The translations under genes were made by a program, and so were the position numbers. Of a stretch of 64,000 nucleotides of DNA, positions 11,326 through 20,100 are shown piece after piece. The stretch is from Globisporangium splendens (Eukaryota > Oomycota > Peronosporomycetes > Pythiales > Pythiaceae). The DNA is taken from assembly GCA_006386115.1 (NCBI GenBank), contig VFIW01000006.1:826706-890705 (forward strand). The letters run 5' to 3'. Within the stretch, counting starts at the first letter, position 1. Every line of letters begins with the position of its first letter. The notes below the pieces were generated by a model. It saw nothing but the letters and a program-made list of their open reading frames with translations. It ran no database searches and had not been told where the DNA came from.

Positions 11326-12166
11326 GCTTGCGCTTTTGACTTGAAGGAGGGTCCTGTATTAAGCGGTGCAGTTCGATGAAAGCCTACGATTCAGAATGTG
11401 CATGCTCAATATACTATATAGAAGGTTCAAACTTCACAGTGGATAATTTCCTACTGTACAGAATAATGTATGTGCTTGTCATGTTCGCAGAACAGACTGC
11501 ACTCAGAACCGTTTCCAACCAGAATGTATGCGGTCGCATGCAGCGATCCTATTGGTTGCTTTTGGAGAATGCTTTTCCTCAAAGAAAGGACATTGTCTAG
11601 CTTTTCTTGCACAGTATCTGCCAATCAGAAAAAAAGCATTTGCAGTGCAAAAATTTCACCAATCACAATGAACCTGCTTTGTTTGCGTCAAACCTCTCTG
11701 GACTCCACTCTCAGCAAGAAGCAGCGCAAAGCAAAGCGCGATGGATTTAGCGGAGTTGAGCGATACGCTCCACAGAGAAGTGGGCGACGACGTGTTTTTG
11801 ATAGTGATCCCGCTTGCGATGGCAATTTCTACGACAAAGCGAGTAAAAACAGGATAAAAAGGTGACCCAGATCGACTAGTGTGAAACCACATTTTATCCA
11901 ATCAGTGTCTGACAACAAAGTCGCGAGTTTTGAGTCATTCTAGTGGCCAAATTGGAAGCTTTTTTCATCAAATCACAGCATTCGATGCTAAAGAGTAGTT
12001 GGCGCTGGGGTTGTGGCTGCATGTGGCAGGTTGGGATCGCCCCTCTAGCACTTGCTCCATCAGCGGAAAGAAGGAAGCCTTGAAGAAAGGAAAGAAGAAG
12101 CTGCTGCTGACGGCGCGCAACACTCTTAAAGCAGACAACCAACAGGCGACTGCATCGGTGGGCGGC
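11326..12166. promoter_or_regulatory. Divergent promoter region with CCAAT boxes, between TUBE1 and phytochelatin synthase
   Basis: Shared upstream region of two divergent genes. CCAAT-type sites lie at 11551-11555 (ATTGG, reverse), 11621-11628 (CCAATCAG), 11659-11666 (CCAATCAC) and 11898-11905 (CCAATCAG). This cluster is what an NF-Y-type factor would bind; that is inferred. The region also holds an ATG-started open stretch at 11741-11842 followed by GTAAAA that could be a 5' exon of the downstream gene. Confidence 0.4.
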
Positions 12167-13129
12167 ATGGTGGTGGCGGCTACGCAGTCAGGAGAGCTCC
12201 AAGGCAACGCTACTACAGCGCAGGATCCATCAGCAGAGCAAGCACAAGGATCCGTGCAGTCAACCGCTCAGACCCAATGCTGCAGCTCGTCCTCGAAGCG
12301 GGATAAATGTTCTTCCACCGGGGCTACTACTGCAGTACCGTCGCTGCCGAGCGATGCTAGCGCCAAGGCTGCGATTCCCGCGGCGTCCTTCCATCGCCGC
12401 GAGCTGCCGTCGAAGTGCATCGCGTTCTCGAGTCCCGAGGGCCGCAAGCTCTTTGTCGAAGCGATCAACCGCGAGAGCGACAAGAATTACATGCAGACCT
12501 ACTTCCCGCTCGCCGAGCAGTTTACGACGCAGGCCGAGCCTGCGTTCTGTGGACTCGCGACGCTGGCCATGTGTCTCAACGCGCTGCAGATCGATCCGGG
12601 TCGGCTTTGGAAAGGGCCGTGGCGCTGGTTCAGCGAAGAGCTGCTGAATTGCTGCACGCCATTGGACGTGGCAAAGGAAAAAGGCATCAGCTTTGCGAAC
12701 TTTGTCTGCCTGGCGAAGTGCAACGGCGCGCTCGTCGACGAGATGCGCGCGACCAGCAGCGATCTGACGCTCGACCGATTCCGCGAGATCGTCAAGCGCA
12801 GTTGCGCCACGAGCACCGAGGTCGTGGTGCTCAACTACAGCCGCAAGGCGCTCGGCCAGACGGGCGACGGTCATTTCTCCCCCATCGGCGGCTACCATGA
12901 GGAGACCGACATGGTGCTCCTGCTCGACGTCGCGCGCTTCAAGTACCCTCCTCACTGGGTCAAGCTCTCGCTCGTGTACGAAGCCATGGCCATGATCGAC
13001 GCATCCAGCGGCCTGCCTCGCGGTCTCATCGTGCTGAAGGAGAATGCGGACAGCGCAGGCATCATCGACGAGTGCGTGCGCAGCGGCGCGTGTTCGGCCC
13101 TCGCTGCTCCACGAAAGTGCTGCCAATAG
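12167..13129 (+). CDS. Phytochelatin synthase (gamma-glutamylcysteine dipeptidyltranspeptidase)
   Basis: Makes phytochelatins from glutathione in response to Cd, Zn and similar metals; papain-like fold. From the ATG at 12167 it is 320 aa. The catalytic triad is visible as Cys128 in QAEPAFCGLATL, His236 in GDGHFSPIGGYH and Asp254 in LLLDVARFKYPPHW; spacing resembles plant PCS (Cys56, His162, Asp180). GRLWKGPWRWFSEELL is also diagnostic. The C-terminus keeps several Cys (ECVRSGACSAL, RKCC), a short version of the metal-sensing tail. The frame is open about 56 codons upstream of the ATG, so an upstream exon is possible (for example 11741-11842) and the N-terminus is uncertain. The Ser/Thr/Ala-rich first 75 residues are not part of the catalytic domain. 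A ZIP transporter lies 2 kb downstream. Confidence 0.92.
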   Translation: MVVAATQSGELQGNATTAQDPSAEQAQGSVQSTAQTQCCSSSSKRDKCSSTGATTAVPSLPSDASAKAAIPAASFHRRELPSKCIAFSSPEGRKLFVEAINRESDKNYMQTYFPLAEQFTTQAEPAFCGLATLAMCLNALQIDPGRLWKGPWRWFSEELLNCCTPLDVAKEKGISFANFVCLAKCNGALVDEMRATSSDLTLDRFREIVKRSCATSTEVVVLNYSRKALGQTGDGHFSPIGGYHEETDMVLLLDVARFKYPPHWVKLSLVYEAMAMIDASSGLPRGLIVLKENADSAGIIDECVRSGACSALAAPRKCCQ

Positions 13130-13359
13130 GTCGACATCAGATGCACCAATTTCACAATTTCTGGTCGTTGAATCTCTTTATATCTAATCACAATTAATAA
13201 CAATCGCCTCAATGAAGTAGGCACCAGGCTGTGTATTCAATTAGAAGTGTATGCAATGGGCTGTAGACGGAGTGTGGAGGCTGCACGTACTCGTGCACTT
13301 CGAGTTTTACCTCGCAGTACCTCACATCGGAGCAGTCCATAGTGCCTCTTCAGGCAATC
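13130..13359. other. Spacer between phytochelatin synthase and BT1 copy 3
   Basis: AT-richer sequence after the phytochelatin synthase stop; no feature recognised. Confidence 0.35.
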
Positions 13360-15057
13360 ATGTCATCCTTTCAATCCGTTTCGACTCCTACCAAGAGTGG
13401 TGCAACTTTGCCATCCCATCGATGGTTCGGACTGGTGCTGCACAACCTCGTGCTCGGCGTGATTTCGACCGCACTGCCGCTCACAGTGTATCCGTTCCTC
13501 ACCTGCTACCTCAACATGGAAGGCACGCAGACGCTCTCGGCGCGTACTTTGCTCGCGCTGCCATGGGTGCTCAAGCCGTTCTTTGACATTTTCACGAACT
13601 GCGTGCCATTCCTGTGCGGATATCACCGACGTCCGTACGTCATGCTCGGGTGGCTCGTGTGCGCGACGTCGCTCTTCAGCATCTACTTCATCGACCTCCC
13701 AGAACCGTTCTTCAAGGACCGATCGCTCGTGGGAACGCCACTTGTCCAGTTGAGTGCTGAGCAGCGCCAGACTATCAACATGGACGCTCCGAGGCACGGC
13801 GGTCTCTACGTCATGTTCATGTCGGTGGCTACGGTTGGGTACGTGCTAGCAGACGTTGCGGCGGACACGCTGACGAGGGAGATCGCTCACGATCATTTTG
13901 GTGTCATCGGACCCGAAGAAGACGAAGTGTTTGCCCCCGTCGTGACCAAGTTCCGGTACCTGTCGATGCTGGTCACGTTCTTGTTCGTGGGTTTTGGTAT
14001 GAGCGGAACGGATTACGGTGGTAACTTTGACTTCACGCTGCAGTATACCGAGGTGATGCTGATCGCGGGGGTCTTGTCTGCGGTCCCGATCCCGTTCATG
14101 TGGTGCACGATCACCGAAGATCGCCGCGCGCGCCGGTCGTTCCAGAAGTGCTTCAAGGAGATTTGGGATCTCTTCCAGAATCGTGCCATCAGCACTGTCA
14201 TTTTCTTCCGGTTCCTGGGCGGCATCTTTGGCGGCATCAGTGCAACAGCAGTGAACCCTGTGGCGTTCTACTGGGCTGGCGTCCAGCCGCTGAATGACAA
14301 CGTTGTGAGCTTCGTGGCCACGACTGTGGTGATTGTCGGTGTCCGTTATGCCAACAAGCGCAAATGGAACATCAACTACCGACAGCTCATCATCGGCGCC
14401 AACGTCGTGATCATCGTGCTGGACTGCGGGGCGACGATGTTTACGATCTGGGATATCGTTCGCAGTCAGTGGCTCTGGATCGGGTTGCCTGTGATGGAAG
14501 CTATCCCGTCGGGCTTGGACTACGTGATCTTCACAATCGTGCTGAGTGAGTTCGCGGACCCAGCCATGGAGCAGACCATGAGTTCTCTCGTGACTGCCGT
14601 TTCGTTCCTTGCTGGACCTGTGGGTCTCATGCTGACAAAGTACCTCGGCGCGCAATTCAGCCTCACGAACCAAGACGTGATGGTCGACACGACTCATGTG
14701 CGGACCCACGCGACGCTCACGTTCCTGCTCGCATACTTTTATCAGCTGTCGTCCTTGGGGTGGCTACTCGTGCTTCCGCGACACGCGAGTGAAGCGCGCG
14801 AGTGGAAGAAGCGCAGCGGCACGTCGACGTGGAGTGGCGTGGCGCTGGTTCTGGTGCTACTGGCGGCAATGGCTGCTGAAAATCGAATTATGGATGAGCA
14901 GCAAGGACGAGGTTGGCCGCGTCATCGAAATGGCTACACTTGTGAGCTGAAAAGTCTGGGTTCTATAAGTGTTTCTACAAGTGTGCTGAATGTTACGAAA
15001 GTATTTTACGTGAAATATACCTCTGGAAACGTACTTAGTTTCTGCACGTGCAGCTGA
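13360..15057 (+). pseudogene. BT1-family transporter copy 3, trimmed at both ends
   Basis: From about 13424 to 14870 the DNA is nearly identical to BT1 copy 2 in inverted orientation. The N-terminal tail of about 85 residues is replaced by unrelated sequence; similarity begins abruptly at CGATGGTTCGG (about 13420). Near the other end, relative to copy 2, about 73 bp are missing at 14861-14870, deleting the last membrane segment and shifting the frame past the homologous stop, so the ORF runs on into about 60 unrelated codons ending at 15057. An ATG at 13360 could still start a 565-residue protein with about 11 membrane segments, and no stop interrupts the conserved core. Relic or recent neo-gene; expression data would decide. 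Confidence 0.75.
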
Positions 15058-15277
15058 CAAATTTGACGACGAAGTGCGCGTTTCAAGCAAGCGCTTCTAA
15101 AAGTTCTGACTGTGATCTGAATCTAAAATCTGAGTCCAGTGTCTTGAATCTCTCCGATGAAAGACGAGAACGCGTGCTCTGCACAACGTTGACGGGAAAG
15201 AAGCAAAGGGGAGGGGGAGCAGTCAGCAAAAGCCCACAGGAAGAGAAGGGAGTTAATTGACTAAAGCGCGTGGCACG

Positions 15278-16702
15278 ATGGCGAAGACGGCGGCTCTGTG
15301 GAAGCTGGTGGCGGTGCTCTGCGTGGTGGTGTGTGTGCTCATTAGCGTGGCGTCCGTGCCTGGCGCGCTCGCGCATGGGGATCACGATCACTCCCACGCA
15401 GTCAAGGAGAGAGCGGCGCCGCCGACCGAGAGCGTTCACGACCATGGTCACGGTGAACAAGCGCTTGATGATCGACATGGAGCGAACGACCACGACCACG
15501 ATCATGACGGACACGATGTCCACGACCATGATCACGAACATGATGAGCATCGCACACTGAAGGGAAATGGCGCTGCCACGACGCACGAAGGACACGGTCA
15601 TGATCACGCTCACGACCATGATCACGATCATGACCATGACCACGATCATGACCACGTCCACGGCAAGACCACTGCTGCACCTGCAAAGAAGGCTGCGGCT
15701 GGCGACCGCTTCTCGATCAAGATTTGGTCGGAAGCGATTTTCGCGACGACGCTCGTTGGCGCTGCGCCTGTGGTCGTGCTCCTGTTTGTGCCGCTGGGCA
15801 TCGGCAACCAGGAAGCGCAGAAGCCGCTGCTCCGCGTGTTTCTGAGCTTTGCCGCCGGTGGTCTGCTTGGCGACGCGCTGCTGCATCTACTGCCGCACTC
15901 GCTCCCTGAAGGCCACAGCCACGATCATGACCACCATGGCCATGGCCACGACCATGATCACGGACACGAGGGTCATGGCCACTCGCACTCGTTGGAAGAT
16001 CTGAGCGTGTGGCTTTGGACGATCGCGGGCGTGATGACGTTCCTCATGCTTGAGAAGTTCGTGCGCGCGCAAACCGGTGGTCATGGCCACTCCCACAGCG
16101 GTCACGGTCACTCGCATGGCCACCGCGACACCAAGAAGGTCGATGACGAGGATGCGGCCGGCAAGGCACGCAAACGCAAAACCAACAAGGACGGGAATGA
16201 CAGCGAGAAGGAGCTCGTGGAAGTCGTGCACGACCACCACCCGGCGCCGCAGCACCAACCGATCGCGGCAGCCGGGTACCTGAACCTCGCGGCCGATTTC
16301 GCGCACAACTTCACGGACGGCCTCGCGATCGGCGCGACGTTCCTGCGCGGCAGCGGCTGGTCCACGACGGTCGCGATGCTGCTCCACGAGCTGCCGCACG
16401 AGATCGGCGACTTCGCGATCCTGATCCAGTCGGGCTTCACGCGGCGCGAGGCCATGCTCACGCAGCTGCTCACGGCGATCGGCGCCATGGTCGGCACGGT
16501 GCTCGGTCTGCTCATGGAAGGCGCGGGCGAGTCCAACTCGGCGTGGATCTCGCCGTTCACAGCTGGCGGCTTCATCTACATCGCGTGCGCAAGCGTCATG
16601 CCGGAGCTTCTAGAGGACTGCTCGCTCTGGCAGTCGCTCAAGGAAGCCGCTGCCATGTGCATGGGTATCGGGCTCATGATCCTCATCGCGCTCAACGAGT
16701 AA
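15278..16702 (+). CDS. ZIP-family zinc transporter, LIV-1/SLC39A7-like, histidine-rich
   Basis: 474 aa from the ATG at 15278 (MAKTAALWKLVAVLC), which gives a signal peptide/first hydrophobic segment ending near ALAHG. A long His/Asp-rich region follows (runs of DHDHDH, residues about 33-130), then membrane segments, a second His-rich loop (GHSHDHDHHGHG) and a third (GHGHSHSGHGHSHG). The C-terminal half carries the metal site HNFTDGLAIG and HELPHEIGDF, the HEXPHEXGD signature of the LIV-1 subgroup. By family it moves Zn2+ into the cytosol, in KE4/SLC39A7 from ER or Golgi stores; location here is inferred. Full length for the family. Near phytochelatin synthase and convergent with RPB1. Confidence 0.93.
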   Translation: MAKTAALWKLVAVLCVVVCVLISVASVPGALAHGDHDHSHAVKERAAPPTESVHDHGHGEQALDDRHGANDHDHDHDGHDVHDHDHEHDEHRTLKGNGAATTHEGHGHDHAHDHDHDHDHDHDHDHVHGKTTAAPAKKAAAGDRFSIKIWSEAIFATTLVGAAPVVVLLFVPLGIGNQEAQKPLLRVFLSFAAGGLLGDALLHLLPHSLPEGHSHDHDHHGHGHDHDHGHEGHGHSHSLEDLSVWLWTIAGVMTFLMLEKFVRAQTGGHGHSHSGHGHSHGHRDTKKVDDEDAAGKARKRKTNKDGNDSEKELVEVVHDHHPAPQHQPIAAAGYLNLAADFAHNFTDGLAIGATFLRGSGWSTTVAMLLHELPHEIGDFAILIQSGFTRREAMLTQLLTAIGAMVGTVLGLLMEGAGESNSAWISPFTAGGFIYIACASVMPELLEDCSLWQSLKEAAAMCMGIGLMILIALNE

Positions 16703-17165
16703 GTGGACAAACTGCATAGGACGCTTTTGGCTTTGGTTTACCGCAATGCATAGACGTTTGAGAGATAGCCATGGAATACGACGATGGACATGGGGTGGTA
16801 AATGAAAAAGTGTGTCTTTTTTTTCTTCTCGAGTTTGACATAGTTCTCTTGTTCTCGTTCTACTTCCACATACACCATAACTAATGACAGTCGGCCCTTT
16901 GTTTCCTTTTTCGCTTCGCACACAACGCGACGAGGTCGAACTTTGGCAGCGCTGCCAATATCTCACACTCTTGTTTCTTGGTTCTTCGTTGTCGTTGTCG
17001 CTTCGAGTAATAACGGTCTAGTTGTAAGGCTTTCTCCATACTCGGAGCCCCACTTCTCGCACCAAAATAATGAACACCCGGACTCGCGAAGTGATACCAT
17101 GACATAAATGCATCCATCGCATCCACACTTCACACTCGCTTCCCGTACAATCAACGCAGACTGGC
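16703..17165. other. Convergent spacer between ZIP and RPB1
   Basis: Only presumed 3' ends of the two flanking genes; short ORFs here are AT-rich chance frames. Confidence 0.4.
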
Positions 17166-20100
17166 TTAGTTCTCGTCTGCATCGGTTGGGCTGTATCCAC
17201 TCGCCGTTGGGTTGTAGCCTTCCGTAGGATTGTACTCAGGAGACGCTGGACTGTATCCTGGCGACGTTGGGCTGTAAGCTGGCGAAGTCGGGCTATAAGC
17301 TGGAGACGTCGGGCTGTAAGCTGGCGACGTTGGGCTATAAGCTGGCGACGTTGGCGAATACGCCGGTGAAGTTGGCGAGTACGCCGGAGAGGTAGGACTG
17401 TATGCAGGCGATGTTGGGCTGTACGCAGGGGTGTAAGCTGGAGACGTCGGGCTGTAAGCAGGGCTCGTTGGGCTGTACGCTGGCGAAGTTGGTGAGTACG
17501 CTGGCGATGTTGGACTGTAAGCTGGCGACGTTGGGCTGTATGCTGGAGACGTCGGGCTGTACGCTGGTGAGGTTGGTGAGTACGCTGGCGATGTTGGACT
17601 GTAAGCCGGCGACGTCGGCGAGTAAGCTGGCGACGTTGGGCTATATGCTGGCGATGTTGGACTGTACGCCGGAGAAGTCGGACTGTACGCTGGCGACGTT
17701 GGCGAGTAAGCTGGAGACGTCGGGCTGTATGCAGGCGAAGTTGGCGAGTACGCTGGCGAAGTTGGCGAGTAAGCTGGTGACGTCGGCGAGTACGCAGGCG
17801 ACGTTGGGCTGTACGCTGGTGATGTTGGACTGTAAGCCGGCGACGTCGGGCTGTAAGCAGGGGACGTTGGGCTGTACGCTGGCGACATTGGACTGTATGC
17901 AGGTGACGTTGGACTCAACGGAGACGCTGGACTGTGCGCTGGAGAAGCAGCACTAAAACCTGGAGACGACATGAAGCCAGGCGAGGCTGGACTTGCCATT
18001 GGCGAAAATGCACCAGCTGCAGGCGAGAACGCGCCACCGCCCGGGCTGAAAGGAGAAGAAGCCGTGAAACCTGGAGTCGATGCGAATGGGGTCGAAATTG
18101 GAGTTCCAGGTCCATGGTCTGGACTTCTCCACTCGTTGTCGAGACCTCGCATCACTTGCTGGATTTCAGATGCCTCGTACTCGATAGCGTTTGCCAGTTT
18201 CTTTGCATCCAACACAAGGTCCATCAAACCAGTACCGAGCGGCGCCAATTGGCCAAGCATCACGTTTTCAGACACACCAGTCAATGGATCTCCTTCGGAG
18301 AACATGGCAGCGTCCATGAGAATTTCGACGGTTTCTTCGAACGAGCACCGCACAAGAGGACCAGAGTCATCTCTGTTGATACCGTGACGCGTGATAGCCA
18401 TCAAGTGGCCACGGAACGTCATCACATCAGCGAGACACGCCAAGTGACGGTAGTTCACATAAGCACCATCGAAAGAAATGACCTGTCGGATCTCATTCAG
18501 CAACGCACGACGAACAGCTTCAATACCAAGCACCTGGATAATTTCGACGATATCGTTCGAAATTGTTCTGGTAGCATCAACTTGTGGATAGCAAAGCACA
18601 TCCAACAGGTTCGTCCCATCGGTATCGAGCACCCATTCCGTCATCATCTTGAAACCGACATCGTCAAACCAGTGCGTTTGTCGTCCCTCACGAATGTACA
18701 CCTTCTTCACACCCTGGATACCACGCAACTTCATCTGCGTAAGCATGTTGTGCTCGACACGCTTCAAGAAGGTGTCATCTTCTTGGCCCACTGCAGTATC
18801 ACCCGATCGCTGGAGTTTTTCTTCTTCGTCGCTCATGATTCGGATACGCAAGACAAGCTTATCAGCGTTATCATCAGTAAAGATGCACGACAAATCTTGA
18901 CCATACTCGGACTCGATCTGTGCTGCGATTTCACTCATCGACAGCTTCTTATCTGCCATCATTTCACGGTTCAGCTCGATACGAAGGAGCCAAGGCGAGC
19001 GCGCCATCGGCGTGTCTTCATCTGGCATTTCGTAGTACGTCGCAACGAACTCCTGATCTTCCTCAACGATGGTGTTCATTGGATCTGGGTCGTAGTAAAT
19101 CGCAGTGTTCGCCGTGACATCCGCGAGAGTCGTGTACTCAAGCTGAGATTGGATGAACTTCGCCTTATCAGCATCATGAGCAGAGTCTGCCGTAAGATAA
19201 ATTTGAAGAGAAGGCGTACGCACATCCTTGGCGATGTTCATAATTTCTTTCAGACGAGGCACACCAAGCGTAACGTTTTTCGCAGACACACCGGCGTAGT
19301 GGAAAGTGTTCAACGTCATCTGCGTCGCCGGCTCACCAATCGATTGTGCGGCCACGACACCAGCCATTTCACCAGCAGCAACCAGCGCGCTTGTGAATTT
19401 AGACTCAATTTCACCCATCAACCATTCAAACGCAGTCTCTGTCAGACGATGCTCCAGTGTGACGCATTTCGACGACAAAGTCGAACGGAGCAGAATCTGG
19501 AAAAACAGAGTCGCGTTATCCTGAGCTTCAACACTCAAAGGATCTTCGCCTTGCACGACAATGATCTTTTTGCAAAGTTCCTTGACGCCTTCGATAATAC
19601 GAGTAGGGTGGAGACTTGAAGGCTTTTGCATGTCGATACTGAACAACTGCTGGGCATTTTCAAGCAAACGCTTGATGTTGACCGGAACCTGAGCCGCATT
19701 GTCCGACTCTTGGCCTTGACCACGACTCGCCAAAATAACACGCAAGTTCACACGATCCTTCTGCAATTGAGCGATCTCTTCACGAAGGATTTGCTGTGTC
19801 TGCTGGTTGGTTCGGATATCCTTGATAATATCAGGCTCTAAATACAGCTGATCAGGACACTTTGGCACACAGCCCAGGTATTCACTCGTGATGTCAAACA
19901 CATACTTGTGGTCGAACTCACGCTTGTTCAGGCGATGCGATTCAAAACGCTGCTTCTCAACCCAGACAGCATCCATGCCGTCTTCACCGTACAGGAACTG
20001 GATAATCTCACCTTGAGCGTTTCGCACCGTACCATCGTATCGAGCCATGACAGATTCCATAGCCTTCACCAATCGACGCTGAATGTACCCGGTTTCAGCG

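Noticed and set aside
17235..17905. CRISPR-like or minisatellite array
   Set aside because: The 21-bp units are in-frame codons of the CTD heptad with no spacers.
17934..19619. Plus-strand ORF of 561 codons
   Set aside because: Antisense of RPB1; composition (His/Arg/Thr) is what the reversed RPB1 codons give.
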